Shown here: in pieces, positions 1 to 9,326 of the stretch
How the letters are laid out: every line of letters begins with the position of its first letter
Position numbering within the stretch: position 1 is the stretch's first letter
NCBI GenBank assembly: GCA_017993775.1
Contig: JAGOMA010000002.1
Coordinates: forward strand, 124,001 to 188,000
DNA from: Chloroflexota bacterium
GTDB taxonomy: Bacteria > Chloroflexota > Anaerolineae > Promineifilales > Promineifilaceae
Length of the DNA: 64,000 nt
Reading direction: 5' to 3'
Translations under genes and position numbers: made by a program
Notes under the pieces: generated by a model
What the model saw: only the letters and a program-made list of their open reading frames with translations
The model's database searches: none
Told to the model about the DNA's origin: nothing

Positions 1-1
1 G

Positions 2-415
2 AGCGATTTGCAGCCATCGCCGCCTATCTGGGGCGATTATGACCGGCTGATGCAAGTTTTCAGCAATCTGGCCGACAACGCGCTGGTCCACACGCCATCG
101 GGCGGACGCGTTCACCTGAGTTTGAAGACGCATGGGGCGCAGGCGGTAGAAGTGACTGTTCAGGATACCGGCGCAGGCATTGCCGCCGAAGATTTGCCGC
201 GTATTTTTGAACGGTTTTATCAGGCAGATAAATCACGGGCGCGAGGAAACGGCCGTCCGGGTTCTGGTTTAGGTCTGGCTATTGTGCGGGAACTGGTCGA
301 AGCCCATCGGGGAACAATACGCGCGTACAGCCAGCCGGGCAAAGGCAGCGCATTTGTGGTGCGGCTGCCGGTTCGCAGGCAACCAGAAGCCGCCGCAGCG
401 ACTCGGCCAGGCTGA
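2..415 (+). CDS. Sensor histidine kinase, C-terminal part (truncated by window edge)
   Basis: The frame is open to the left edge, so only about the last 137 codons are present. They encode the ATP-binding domain of a sensor histidine kinase. The N box (NLADNALVH), G1 box (DTGAGI), F box (FERFYQADKSR) and G2 box (GSGLGLAIV) are all intact, followed by a short Ala/Arg-rich tail. The sensor and HisKA parts lie outside the window. Its end converges on the NUDIX gene with a 6-bp gap. The two response regulators nearby are on the other strand, so a pairing with this kinase is possible but not shown. Confidence 0.9.
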   Translation, partial: SDLQPSPPIWGDYDRLMQVFSNLADNALVHTPSGGRVHLSLKTHGAQAVEVTVQDTGAGIAAEDLPRIFERFYQADKSRARGNGRPGSGLGLAIVRELVEAHRGTIRAYSQPGKGSAFVVRLPVRRQPEAAAATRPG

Positions 416-421
416 TAGTTT

Positions 422-1084
422 CTAAACTACGCCAACGCCATTTGGCGCGCCTGACACAATACGCAACCTCTCAACAAATTCGCTGAGCATGATGGCTGTG
501 GCTCCCCAAACTTTATGTCCTTGCACGGCAAAAAAAGGCACAGTTACCTGGCTGCCACGGAAATCCCAGGGTTCGGCGGTTGCTGATGCGGGATCTAATA
601 AATCGCGCAGGGGCACCTCGATGATCTCGGCAACTTCCTCCACGGACGGGCGGAAGTGGGGGCGCCGGTCGGATTGGTACCAACCGATAAATGGGTGAAC
701 CATAAACCCGGAGGGTGGGATGTAAATGGGGGTTAACTGACCAAGCGGGGAAACGGCCGTGCCGGCCACCCCAATTTCTTCCTCAGTTTCGCGCAGGGCG
801 GTGTCGAGTAAGGTTTCCCCTTGTTCCTGCCGCCCGCCAGGAAAGGAAATTTGCCCGGCGTGCGACGGTAAATCATCCCGCCGCCGGGTCAATACCAGAT
901 ACAACTCCCCATCATGACAGTACAGCAGCAGCAGCACCGCGCCAATGCGCAATGGTTCGTTGTCGGCCGGCAGACGCCGCCCGGCACCGCCAAAGGGCAT
1001 CATCTTTTTCTGGGCGGATTCTATGTCAAACGCTTTCAGGGACAGCGCTTTTTCTACGTTATCTAACACACAAGATTGTTTCAT
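422..1084 (-). CDS. CoA-pyrophosphatase-type NUDIX hydrolase
   Basis: A NUDIX hydrolase of about 220 residues. The NUDIX box is complete: GGRQEQGE, seven residues, then RETEEEIG. It is preceded by RRDDLPSHAGQISFPGG, which fits the NudL/CoA-diphosphatase signature, so the likely reaction is hydrolysis of CoA or acyl-CoA to phosphopantetheine and 3',5'-ADP. That substrate is inferred from the signature only. The ATG at 1084 is chosen; a TTG four codons upstream is in frame but has no better ribosome site. It lies downstream of the two response-regulator genes on the same strand, 45 bp after the first. Confidence 0.85.
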   Translation of the reverse strand: MKQSCVLDNVEKALSLKAFDIESAQKKMMPFGGAGRRLPADNEPLRIGAVLLLLYCHDGELYLVLTRRRDDLPSHAGQISFPGGRQEQGETLLDTALRETEEEIGVAGTAVSPLGQLTPIYIPPSGFMVHPFIGWYQSDRRPHFRPSVEEVAEIIEVPLRDLLDPASATAEPWDFRGSQVTVPFFAVQGHKVWGATAIMLSEFVERLRIVSGAPNGVGVV

Positions 1085-1129
1085 AAGCAGATGCAAACGG
1101 CCGTTTTTGCCAGATTGACAAATTGCCCG

Positions 1130-1864
1130 TCAGGCGCTTTGAGCGCGCCCCTCTCCACCGTGAAATTTATAGCCCGTTCCCCGTTCGGAAACAATATATT
1201 GCGGGCGAGATTTGTCTTCATGATCTTCGATTTTTCGACGCAGCCGGTGCATGTGTACGTGCAAGCGGTCTTCGTAAGCCGGTTCCAGCGGCCACAACCG
1301 GCGCAAAATGTATTCTGTGGTCACCGTTTGCCCCGCTTGGCGCATGAGAATGTATAACAATTTCGTTTCTGTGGGCGTCAGGGTGACGGGATCGCCGTGG
1401 ATCAACGCTTTGCGCTGGGGGAAATCAATCACCAGGCGGTCGTCAATCCGCGTCAGGGCGTCCAGGTGGAAGGCAAAGCCGCCAAGGTGCTTGAGCACAC
1501 GGCGGACACGGGCGACCAATTCGCCGGGGTTGAAGGGCTTGATCATGTAATCTTCGGCGTATTTTTCTAGCCCTTCAATGACGGTTTCTTCTTCGTTAAC
1601 GGCCGTCAGCATAATAATCGGTAAATCGCTAAATTGATGAACCGTATGGCAGAACTCAAAACCGCTCATGCCGGGAGGCATATGCAGGTCCACAACGGCC
1701 AGATGAGGCAATCCCTCCGTATGCAAAATGCCTAAAGCCTCTTCACCGGAAGAAGCCGTGATGGCCTTGAAGGAGGCATTTTGCAAAGCAAATTGTACAA
1801 TCCGCAGCGTATACTGGTTGTCATCAACCACAAGGATCAAAATGTCTTGTTCTGAGTTTTCCAT
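1130..1864 (-). CDS. OmpR/PhoB-family response regulator (copy 1)
   Basis: A two-domain response regulator of 244 residues. The receiver domain (about residues 8-120) has the acidic pair at 14-15, the phospho-acceptor Asp59 in VVDLHMP, and the conserved Lys in YMIKPF. The winged-helix DNA-binding domain (about 140-235) contains TPTETKLLYILM and ends with the usual GTGYKF hairpin. It follows a closely similar regulator on the same strand with a 71-bp gap, and the pair looks like an old tandem duplication. No kinase gene is attached; a truncated kinase sits on the opposite strand at the left edge. Confidence 0.92.
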   Translation of the reverse strand: MENSEQDILILVVDDNQYTLRIVQFALQNASFKAITASSGEEALGILHTEGLPHLAVVDLHMPPGMSGFEFCHTVHQFSDLPIIMLTAVNEEETVIEGLEKYAEDYMIKPFNPGELVARVRRVLKHLGGFAFHLDALTRIDDRLVIDFPQRKALIHGDPVTLTPTETKLLYILMRQAGQTVTTEYILRRLWPLEPAYEDRLHVHMHRLRRKIEDHEDKSRPQYIVSERGTGYKFHGGEGRAQSA

Positions 1865-1935
1865 GAATAGTCGCTAAAGCCTCGAATCCATTCTCTGTAG
1901 GGCAGCAAGTGAGACTGCAAAATTGGCAGCGTATG

Positions 1936-2649
1936 TTAGGCATCATGCCAAAACACGTAGCCAATTCCGCGTTGGGAGCGGATGTAATGGGGATGTGTTG
2001 GGTCTTTTTCAATTTTGGTGCGCAGGCGATGAATGTAAACGCGCAGGCGTTCGTCATGGTCTACATCGTGGGGCCACAGGCGGCGCAGCAAGTAATCGTT
2101 GGTAATGGCCTTCCCGGCGGAACGAATCAAGATATATAAAAGCTTGGTTTCTGTGGGCGTAAGGGTCACGGGCTTGCCATCCACAATGGCTTGCCCACCG
2201 GTCAGGTTGAGGGTGAGTCGCGGATCGATCCGGGTGGCGGAGTTCAGGAGGTAGGGAGGATTTCCGATACGCCGCAGAATCCGGCGTACACGGGCGATGA
2301 GTTCTCCTGGCAAAAAGGGCTTGGTTAAATAATCCTCCGCGAAGCGGTCGATGGTCTGCGTGATGGTGTCTTCGTCTTCTATGGCGGTGAGCATGATGAT
2401 GGGCAAATCGCAAAATGTGTGCACCACTTCGCAGAATTCCAGGCCGTCCATGCCAAACGGCATATTGATGTCTACCACGGCCAAACTAGGAAGCTGGTTC
2501 CGCCGGATCCAGTCCAGAGCATCTTCGGCAGAGGGAACGGCCGTTACCTGAAACCCACTTCGGCTCAAGGCTTCTTCGATCATCTCCAACACCAGGATAT
2601 CGTCATCGATGACCAAAATATGAAAAACAGTTGGGTCAAATTCACTCAT
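1936..2649 (-). CDS. OmpR/PhoB-family response regulator (copy 2)
   Basis: A 237-residue response regulator, paralogous to the gene immediately downstream. The receiver domain carries the acidic cluster at residues 15-17, phospho-acceptor Asp60 in VVDINMP, and Lys in YLTKPF. The C-terminal winged helix has TPTETKLLYIL and ends RGIGYVF. The two paralogues share the same domain spacing and near-identical recognition-helix context (YLLRRLWP here, YILRRLWP in copy 1), so they may bind related sites. The ATG at 2649 is supported by similarity to copy 1. It is first in its transcription unit, with 450 bp of non-coding DNA upstream. Confidence 0.92.
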   Translation of the reverse strand: MSEFDPTVFHILVIDDDILVLEMIEEALSRSGFQVTAVPSAEDALDWIRRNQLPSLAVVDINMPFGMDGLEFCEVVHTFCDLPIIMLTAIEDEDTITQTIDRFAEDYLTKPFLPGELIARVRRILRRIGNPPYLLNSATRIDPRLTLNLTGGQAIVDGKPVTLTPTETKLLYILIRSAGKAITNDYLLRRLWPHDVDHDERLRVYIHRLRTKIEKDPTHPHYIRSQRGIGYVFWHDA

Positions 2650-3099
2650 GAATTGCCTTTACGGTGTCATACAGCATGTACAACAAATCAGCGGCCAGAA
2701 AAAGCGAGTGTCCTACCTTTTCAAGCTATGAAAAATGTTCACCGTTGTCAGTTATGATGGGTAAAGTGACGGCTTCCTGCCTTTGCAAGATGCCAATTGT
2801 AACAAAGCCGTTCCACATACTCAACTTTGTGGCGCGTCAGCGCGTCAGCGTGTTAGAGGCTAGCTATTGGGCTTGAAGGTAGTAATTCGGCACATTGTAG
2901 GAATGAAAATTAATTCATTATTCAATTCTCGTTCCTTAGCGGTGATTGGGGAACCACAGCCTGGCGTCTGTCTGATTTACCGGACTGGCTGATTTTTTCT
3001 ACCGCCATAGAAAAACAAGGGTGTGGCTAATTAGGGGTTGCGGGGAACGGCCGTTATAATTGCCCACCTTTACCACTTATAAAATCGAGGAGTAACCAC
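2650..3099. other. Intergenic region between divergent genes
   Basis: About 450 bp with no convincing gene. It separates the response-regulator pair (leftward) from the PPOX gene (rightward) and must hold both promoters. Visible details are an 8-bp direct repeat GCGTCAGC near 2834-2850, one ACGGCCGT copy at about 3047, and a TATAAT box at 3055-3060. No hairpin with a T-run was seen. Confidence 0.6.
3055..3060 (+). promoter_or_regulatory. Possible -10 box of the PPOX gene
   Basis: TATAAT 40 bp upstream of the ATG at 3100, directly after an ACGGCCGT copy. No acceptable -35 box is present at 16-18 bp, so this is a weak call. Confidence 0.35.
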
Positions 3100-3513
3100 A
3101 TGCCTAAACCAATTCCGGAAGCCTACCAGGACCTGCTAACAGGACCGGTCTCGGTCACAATGGCCACTATCATGCCCGACGGCACACCCCAACTATCGGT
3201 CGTCTGGTGCAGTTACGATGGCGAATTTGTTCTGGTGAATACAGCCCGCGGCCGGCAAAAAGACAAAAATCTCCAGGCGCGCCCTGTGGCAAGCATCCTG
3301 GCCATTGATCCACAAAATCCGTATCGCTATCTAGAGATTCGCGGCCACGTGGAACTAACCGAAGAAGGCGCCAAGGAACACATCAACGAAATGGCGCGGT
3401 TGTATCGCGGCGTGCCCGCCTATTATGGCTTTTCCGCCCCGGCCGAATTGGAACAAAAAGAAACCCGCGTTTTGTGCAAAATCACACCCACCCATGTGGT
3501 GGCAAGAGGCTAA
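3100..3513 (+). CDS. PPOX-class F420/flavin-dependent oxidoreductase
   Basis: A small split-barrel flavoprotein of 137 residues. The layout (MATIMPDGTPQLSVVW, then a short-loop RGRQKDKNL phosphate-binding segment, and YLEIRGHVEL) matches the family of pyridoxamine-5'-phosphate-oxidase-like enzymes that in Actinobacteria and Chloroflexota use F420. Cofactor choice cannot be decided from sequence by eye. The start is well supported: GGAG eight bases before the ATG. The next gene, an MFS transporter, starts at or before its stop, so the two are probably co-transcribed. Other F420-type proteins in the window make an F420 role plausible. Confidence 0.8.
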   Translation: MPKPIPEAYQDLLTGPVSVTMATIMPDGTPQLSVVWCSYDGEFVLVNTARGRQKDKNLQARPVASILAIDPQNPYRYLEIRGHVELTEEGAKEHINEMARLYRGVPAYYGFSAPAELEQKETRVLCKITPTHVVARG

Positions 3514-4814
3514 TTCTGAACCAAACAGCCAACACTCCCCCACCGCGACTGGCTGCGCTGCAATACCGCGATTTTCGCCTCTTTTGGATTGGACGCTTTC
3601 TTTCCACCACCGGCTCGCAGATGCAGTTGATCGCCGTTAACTGGCATATTTTTGCTTTGCTGCGCGGCCAGGTTTTCACCTTGTCGCTGCTGGGGCGCGA
3701 ATTCGACCTGGGCGCGGAGGCGCTGGGGCTGGGCACGCTGGGGTTGGTGCGTATTGTGCCAATTGTGTTGTTTGCCCTTCTGGGCGGGCTTCTGGCGGAC
3801 ACAGTAGATCGGCGGAAGCTGCTGATTTGGGCGCAGGTAGCAGCCATGTTTTTTGCGGCTGCGCTGGCGATTTTGACGTTGAACGGCCGTATCACCATCC
3901 CCCTCATCTACCTGCTCACCGCCGCCGGTTCAGCCGCAGCCGCCTTCGATGAACCGGCGCGGCAATCCATCGTGCCCAATCTCGTGCCCAAAAAACACCT
4001 GACCAACGCGGTCAGCCTGAACACCATGTTGTGGGAATTGGCGACCATTATCGGGCCGGCGTTGGGCGGCGTCCTGGTGGGTTCGTTTGACGTGGGCGTG
4101 GTCTATGCGGTGAATGCGGTATCGTTTACGGCCGTGATCATCGCCCTTCTCCTCATGAACTATCGCGGCAAGCCGGCCGCTATCAGCACCGGCCTGGGCT
4201 GGTCGGCGCTGGTAGAAGGCTTTCAATTCACCTACCGCACGCGCATTATTTGGGGAACCATGCTGCTGGATTTCATGGCCACCTTCTTCAGTTCAGCGCG
4301 CACCATGCTGCCCATCGTGGCCACCGATTTGTTGGGGTTAGGGCCGACCGGGTATGGCCTGCTGGCTACGGCGCAATCAGTAGGGGCGCTTATGGCCGGC
4401 GGCGTGATGGCTTTGCGTCGAGACATTTACCGGCAGGGCGCAGTCTTGTTGATCAGCGTGGCCGTTTACGGCGCGGCGACGGCGCTGTTCGGCTTTTCCA
4501 CCACTTTCTGGCTCTCTTACCTTTTGTTTGCCCTGACGGGCGCGGGTGACACGGTGTCTACGGTCATACGCGGCACGCTGCGGCAGCTTAACACGCCAGA
4601 TCATTTACGCGGCCGAATGACCAGCGTGAATATGATGTTTTTTATGGGCGGGCCGCAGTTGGGCGAGCTGGAAGCGGGTCTTGTGGCGGCGGCGTTTGGC
4701 GTGCCGTTTGCCATCATCACCGGCGGCGTGATTACGGTGGCGCTAACAGGCGTGATTGCCTGGCGGTACCCCAGTTTGCGCCATTACGTGGGGCAGCCAG
4801 CAGTTGACGAGTAA
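3474..4814 (+). CDS. MFS transporter, EntS-like exporter family
   Basis: A 12-helix major facilitator transporter of up to 446 residues, closest in layout to the EntS/MFS_3 group: RDFRLFWIGRFLSTTGSQM at the first helix and GGLLADTVDRRKL in the loop after helix 2. The substrate is unknown. The start is unusual. No ATG lies before the first membrane helix. The GTG at 3474 overlaps the previous gene by 40 bp and has no ribosome site. A CTG at 3516 has AAGAGG six bases upstream and lies just past the previous stop, so a CTG start is a real alternative, giving 432 residues. Confidence 0.85.
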   Translation: MQNHTHPCGGKRLILNQTANTPPPRLAALQYRDFRLFWIGRFLSTTGSQMQLIAVNWHIFALLRGQVFTLSLLGREFDLGAEALGLGTLGLVRIVPIVLFALLGGLLADTVDRRKLLIWAQVAAMFFAAALAILTLNGRITIPLIYLLTAAGSAAAAFDEPARQSIVPNLVPKKHLTNAVSLNTMLWELATIIGPALGGVLVGSFDVGVVYAVNAVSFTAVIIALLLMNYRGKPAAISTGLGWSALVEGFQFTYRTRIIWGTMLLDFMATFFSSARTMLPIVATDLLGLGPTGYGLLATAQSVGALMAGGVMALRRDIYRQGAVLLISVAVYGAATALFGFSTTFWLSYLLFALTGAGDTVSTVIRGTLRQLNTPDHLRGRMTSVNMMFFMGGPQLGELEAGLVAAAFGVPFAIITGGVITVALTGVIAWRYPSLRHYVGQPAVDE

Positions 4815-4843
4815 AGAGGGGGATGCGATCAGAACGGCCGTGT

Positions 4844-5713
4844 TCAATCCGACTGCCGTGTCAGGACGATCAGGCCGGCAAACAGGAGGCCGATACCCAA
4901 CCAGGCCGTGGGTCCTAATTGTTCCCCAACGACCACTATGCCCAGCAGACCGGCGGTGAGCGGTTCAGCCAGAGTCAGGCTAACGGCCGTTGCCGCCGAC
5001 ACCCGCTTCAACCCCATCGTAAACACCAGGTAAGCCACCGCCATCGTCACCACGCCCAGATGCAACCCCACCAGCATTCCACGCGGCTCAAGCAGCCAGC
5101 GCATGTCCAGCCGCCACCACAGCGGCAGCAAAAAAAGCGCCCCCAGGCCAAAAACCACGCCTGTCACCACATGCGGCGGTCTGTCGGCCAATAGAATTTT
5201 GCCCGCTATGGTAAAAATCGCGTAAGCCAATCCGGCGCCCATCGCCAAAAACATGCCCAACACATCCACATGCACACTGCCGCTGCCGGCCAAAATCAAC
5301 ATGGCGCAGCCCGCAATCGCCAGCGCGGTCGCCACAAACCAGTTTCGTCCCGGCCACTGCCGCCAAACCAACCAGGTGAGCAGTCCCGCCAAAATGGGTG
5401 AACTGCCAATGCCCACGATGGTTCCCACCGCCACCCCCGTGCGGGCCACCCCGGCAAAGAAAAAGAGTTGATACCCGGCGACGCCGACCGTGGCTAACAG
5501 CGTGGGCAGCACAGGCCAGCGCGGGCCGCCGCGCCAGCCGCCTTTGATCAAGACCAGCAGCACCAGGGCGATGCCGCCAAAGACCATGCGCACGCTGCCC
5601 ACAGCCAGCGGTGACGCGCCCGCCGGGGCAAATGTCTGCGCCGTGCCGGTTGTGCCCCACAAAACGGAAGCTGTGAGGACGAGCAGAGCGCCGGAGGATG
5701 GTTTAGTCGACAT
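4844..5713 (-). CDS. EamA/DMT-family transporter
   Basis: A membrane protein of about 289 residues with ten predicted hydrophobic helices in two similar halves, the pattern of EamA drug/metabolite transporters. The first helix contains LWGTTGTAQ, and the second half repeats the fold with LTLAEPLTAGLLG. The substrate is unknown; relatives export amino acids or other metabolites. The ATG at 5713 is preferred because the frame upstream has only a TTG inside a palindromic repeat. It follows the alpha/beta hydrolase on the same strand after 45 bp and converges on the MFS gene. Confidence 0.85.
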   Translation of the reverse strand: MSTKPSSGALLVLTASVLWGTTGTAQTFAPAGASPLAVGSVRMVFGGIALVLLVLIKGGWRGGPRWPVLPTLLATVGVAGYQLFFFAGVARTGVAVGTIVGIGSSPILAGLLTWLVWRQWPGRNWFVATALAIAGCAMLILAGSGSVHVDVLGMFLAMGAGLAYAIFTIAGKILLADRPPHVVTGVVFGLGALFLLPLWWRLDMRWLLEPRGMLVGLHLGVVTMAVAYLVFTMGLKRVSAATAVSLTLAEPLTAGLLGIVVVGEQLGPTAWLGIGLLFAGLIVLTRQSD

Positions 5714-5736
5714 AACTGTTAGGAGTTGAGGATTGG

Positions 5737-5758
5737 AGATTGGCGGCTGGCCCAATCT
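5737..5758. repeat. AGATTGG-type palindromic repeat (copy 1)
   Basis: AGATTGG and CCAATCT arms 8 bp apart, directly after the stop of the hydrolase gene. It belongs to a family of related hairpins seen at five gene ends in this window. Confidence 0.6.
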
Positions 5759-6592
5759 TTACGCATCAATCCGTTTTAACCACTTTAAGATGGCCTCGGC
5801 AACGGGTAACGGCCGTTCCATCGTCAGCATGTGGCCTGCATTTTCTATTTGCAGGAACGTGGCCTGAGGCTGTTTTTTCTGCCACAACTGCCACGCTTCG
5901 GGGAAAATGGTGTCGGTTTGGGCAGCGCGAATGCCCAATGTGGGCTGTGTGACCTGGGAGATGGCCTGCCAGACAGCCTGCGGCGGCGTGGCGTAAATTT
6001 GCGCTTCCCATTCGCGGGGGAAAGCCAGGGTCAGATCACGGCCGTCCGCAACGAGCGCGAAATTGACATAATCCCACAAGCTATCATCCGACCAGCTCGC
6101 AAACACCTCTTTACTGCGAAAGCGGTCAAAAGCCGCCTGCCGCGATGGCCAGCGATCGCGTCGGCGCAGCGCGCTTTGCACCATCGGCATCAGGAACGCC
6201 TGTTCAGGGTGCGCGACGGCCATTTGCAAAATCTGCGGCGGCAGAAAAACCGGCTCAATAAGAACCAGGGCGCGGAAGAGAGACGGCCGTTTCACCGCCG
6301 CATACATCGTCGCCACCGCCCCCAACGAATGACCGATACCGACAACCTGTTCCCAGCCTTGCTGCTCAAAAAAATGGATCAAATCATCGGCAATGATCTG
6401 CCAATCGCCCTGCAATTCGGCCGGCTCCGTGTCCGGCCACAACGGACGGTGGTGAACAGCCTCAACGTGATACTGCGCCAGAAATGGCGCAACAAACTGG
6501 CGGTAACAGGCCGGTGGGTACGCATTGGCATGGGCAAAATGAATCATCGGCCCATCGCCGCCAAAATTATGAAAAGGGATACCAGTTGCCAA
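5759..6592 (-). CDS. Alpha/beta-hydrolase fold protein
   Basis: A single-domain alpha/beta hydrolase of about 278 residues. The nucleophile elbow GHSLG is clear, an acid candidate is Asp in AAQTDTIFP, and the catalytic His is in NAGHML near the C-terminus. A cap segment rich in Trp and Arg lies between. The substrate cannot be told; esterase, lactonase or dehalogenase activities occur in this superfamily. A TTG start at 6592 is chosen because AGGAG lies 8 bases upstream; no ATG is available before the conserved strand. It is separated from upstream hppA by a terminator. Confidence 0.8.
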   Translation of the reverse strand: MATGIPFHNFGGDGPMIHFAHANAYPPACYRQFVAPFLAQYHVEAVHHRPLWPDTEPAELQGDWQIIADDLIHFFEQQGWEQVVGIGHSLGAVATMYAAVKRPSLFRALVLIEPVFLPPQILQMAVAHPEQAFLMPMVQSALRRRDRWPSRQAAFDRFRSKEVFASWSDDSLWDYVNFALVADGRDLTLAFPREWEAQIYATPPQAVWQAISQVTQPTLGIRAAQTDTIFPEAWQLWQKKQPQATFLQIENAGHMLTMERPLPVAEAILKWLKRIDA

Positions 6593-6631
6593 CAAACAAT
6601 CTCCTGAACTACACAAACCCAAAGGCAAAAT

Positions 6632-6660
6632 AAAAAGCCGAGGAATAACCTCGGCTTTTT
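6632..6660 (-). terminator. Rho-independent terminator of hppA
   Basis: A perfect 12-bp stem, AAAAAGCCGAGG against CCTCGGCTTTTT, with a 5-base AATAA loop. It ends in a T-run in the leftward direction, 20 bp after the hppA stop. The mirrored A-run means it could act in both directions. Confidence 0.9.
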
Positions 6661-6680
6661 ATTATACGCGCGAAATTTGT

Positions 6681-9326
6681 TTAATCTTGCGAGATGGTGG
6701 AAACGGCCGTTTGCAATCCAGGCTCATCCGCCGCCGATTCCTGTCGGTCACTACGCCGCACCGACCAGACGATCAGGATAATACAAATCGCCACAATCAC
6801 CATAATCGTCGGCGTCAAACCGGTATACTGCACCACAATCGGCGCCAAAATCAAAGCAACCAGATTCATCACCTTGATCATCGGGTTCAAAGCCGGACCG
6901 GCCGTATCCTTCAACGGATCGCCCACCGTATCGCCGACAACCGAAGCTTTATGATTTTCACTCCCTTTGCCGTTGTAGTTGCCATCTTCCACATACTTCT
7001 TGGCGTTATCCCAGGCGCCACCTGCATTCGCCATAAACACCGCCAGCAGTTGCCCAGAAACAATAACGCCGGCCAGGAAACCACCCAACGCCTGCTCTTT
7101 GAGCAACAAACCCACCGCAATCGGGGAAAGAATAGCAATCAACCCCAACGGAACCAGCTCCGACTGCGCCGCTTTCGTAGAAATCGTAACAGCGTTCGCA
7201 TAATCCGGCGTGCGTTCGCCACTCATAATCTCCGGAATGCGCAGTTGACGCCGCACCTCAGCCATGATGTAGCCGGCCGCCCGATTAACCGCTTTAATCA
7301 GCAAGCCGCCAAACAACAGCGGCAGCGCCCCGCCAATCAACAAACCCACAAATACCGTCGGATCCGCCAGATTAATCACCCGTTGGAAAGAATCCATGCG
7401 CTCGGCCGGCAGCACCCGTTCGATGTCGGTGAAAAACGCGCCAAAGAGTGAAACGGCCGCAATCACCGCCGAACCAATCGCAATACCTTTGGTAATAGCC
7501 TTGGTCGTATTACCCGCCGCATCCAGATCAGCCAAAATCTGCCGCGATTCAGGCGAGAACTCCTCGCCGGCCAGTTCCGCAACGCCATTGGCATTATCGG
7601 CGATGGGACCAAACGTATCCATGCTCACATTGTTGCCCGTGTGCGAAAGCATCCCTACGCCAATCAACGACACACCAAACAAAATGTAGATAAACGGATC
7701 CCCATTAGCTACGCCCTCGCCCTGCATACTGATCAGGAACAGGGCAGCGACAATGGTCCACATGGCAAAGAAAAGACCGCTGACCATATCTTTCTTCATA
7801 TAACCACGAACCAGAAAACCAACAGCAACAATTGCCGCAATCACCAGGGCTGGAATATACAGGCTGGTCGGGAAAACAACTGTATACACCAAAATCGAGG
7901 CCGAAATACTGGCTACAATCACCAACACCGACCAGACGCTGGACAAATAACCCAACGAAAGTCCTTCCAAAATGACCAGGGCCGGCCCAAATGCGGTCGC
8001 TTTGGAGATATTACGCACACGCGGGCTGTTGGCGCTGGTGGCCAAAGCTGTGAGCGGGTTAAAAACCACGGCCAAAGCCACGCCAACAGAAACCAGAGCG
8101 CCCAACGACAAATGCGAAATCATGCTGCCATCCGGGTACTGCGCGCTGGCATAAAAAACAGAGATCAAAAACGTCGAAATAATGGTGATACCACTCGACA
8201 ACTCGTAGCTTTTGTACATCGCCTCTTCAGCGTCTTCCACATTCCATATGGAGACAGCGTACGTGCCGACAATCGAACTCACTACGCCAACGCCGCGCAC
8301 CAACAAGGGCAAAACGATCCAGAACAGATGCCCGGTCATGGCCGTCAGGGCCAGACCCAAAATCAGGCTGGAAACGATGGTCACTTCATAAGATTCAAAG
8401 ATGTCGGCGGCCATACCGGCGCAGTCGCCCACATTATCGCCCACCAGGTCGGCAATAACGGCCGCATTCCGCGGATCATCCTCTTCCATGCCGGCTTCCA
8501 CTTTACCAACCAGGTCTGCGCCCACGTCGGCAGCCTTGGTATAAATGCCGCCGCCCACGCGCATAAACAACGCCAGCAGCGTGCCGCCAAAACCAAAACC
8601 CAGCAGCACATCTGGCGCAGCCTTGCCAAACATAATAAAGATCAGAGTGCCCCCTAACAACCCCAACCCATCCGTGAGCATGCCGGTGATAGTTCCGGAA
8701 CGATAAGCAATGGTCAATGCTTTCTTAAAACTGGTTCGCGAGGCAGCAGCAACACGCACGTTGCCCTGAACGGCCATGTTCATGCCAACAAAGCCAACCG
8801 TCGCCGAAAACGTAGCGCCCATCATAAAAGCGATCGCTCGACCACTGGCAATCCACCAGGTTGCGGCCGAACACGTCACGGTTGCGCTTACCCGTTCCGG
8901 GTTAAAGGCTGCATATCCGTTGGCAGTGGCTATATCTTTGGGTATTTGAGTTTGGAGAAGGGCTAAAACTTCGGCTTCGGCCAGATTGGTGTTGGCGGCG
9001 ATATCTTGAGCATAAGCTGTTTCTACCGCGCTGCCACAGAATAACTCATTGGCCTCTCCTGTGGGTTTCACCAATGCCACACTCAAGAACATGGCTACAG
9101 TCAGGATGGCTATCAGAATGACGATGGTGCGTAACTGTGTACGTAGATACGCATTGGCGCCATCCCGAATGAACCCCCAGATACGCTGCATGGCTTCGCT
9201 GCCTTTATCGGCGGCAAAGGTTTGCCGGGCGAGCCAATAGGCATATCCTAACGCAATAAAGGCCGTTGCTAAAACCACGTAGATCATGGTCTGCTCAAAC
9301 GGCGAGATCCCGTGCATCGCGGACAT
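6681..9326 (-). CDS. hppA: Membrane-bound proton-translocating pyrophosphatase (K+-independent type)
   Basis: An integral membrane enzyme that couples pyrophosphate hydrolysis to ion pumping. About 881 residues, longer than the usual 660-770. Signature parts are present: [12 protein letters not shown] and [19 protein letters not shown] near residues 265-310, and [10 protein letters not shown] with [14 protein letters not shown] near 760-805. The motif GNTTKA (about residue 604) has Lys where K+-dependent enzymes have Ala, so it should be a K+-independent H+ pump. The extra length is mainly a Cys-containing loop at about residues 90-155, between the first helices. The ATG at 9326 follows a strong AAGGAGG; the longer reading frame upstream is rejected. 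Confidence 0.95.
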   Translation of the reverse strand: MSAMHGISPFEQTMIYVVLATAFIALGYAYWLARQTFAADKGSEAMQRIWGFIRDGANAYLRTQLRTIVILIAILTVAMFLSVALVKPTGEANELFCGSAVETAYAQDIAANTNLAEAEVLALLQTQIPKDIATANGYAAFNPERVSATVTCSAATWWIASGRAIAFMMGATFSATVGFVGMNMAVQGNVRVAAASRTSFKKALTIAYRSGTITGMLTDGLGLLGGTLIFIMFGKAAPDVLLGFGFGGTLLALFMRVGGGIYTKAADVGADLVGKVEAGMEEDDPRNAAVIADLVGDNVGDCAGMAADIFESYEVTIVSSLILGLALTAMTGHLFWIVLPLLVRGVGVVSSIVGTYAVSIWNVEDAEEAMYKSYELSSGITIISTFLISVFYASAQYPDGSMISHLSLGALVSVGVALAVVFNPLTALATSANSPRVRNISKATAFGPALVILEGLSLGYLSSVWSVLVIVASISASILVYTVVFPTSLYIPALVIAAIVAVGFLVRGYMKKDMVSGLFFAMWTIVAALFLISMQGEGVANGDPFIYILFGVSLIGVGMLSHTGNNVSMDTFGPIADNANGVAELAGEEFSPESRQILADLDAAGNTTKAITKGIAIGSAVIAAVSLFGAFFTDIERVLPAERMDSFQRVINLADPTVFVGLLIGGALPLLFGGLLIKAVNRAAGYIMAEVRRQLRIPEIMSGERTPDYANAVTISTKAAQSELVPLGLIAILSPIAVGLLLKEQALGGFLAGVIVSGQLLAVFMANAGGAWDNAKKYVEDGNYNGKGSENHKASVVGDTVGDPLKDTAGPALNPMIKVMNLVALILAPIVVQYTGLTPTIMVIVAICIILIVWSVRRSDRQESAADEPGLQTAVSTISQD

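Noticed and set aside
7641..8657. Long open frame antisense to hppA
   Set aside because: The product is rich in Asn, Gln and His with no recognisable fold; the sense frame is the conserved pyrophosphatase.
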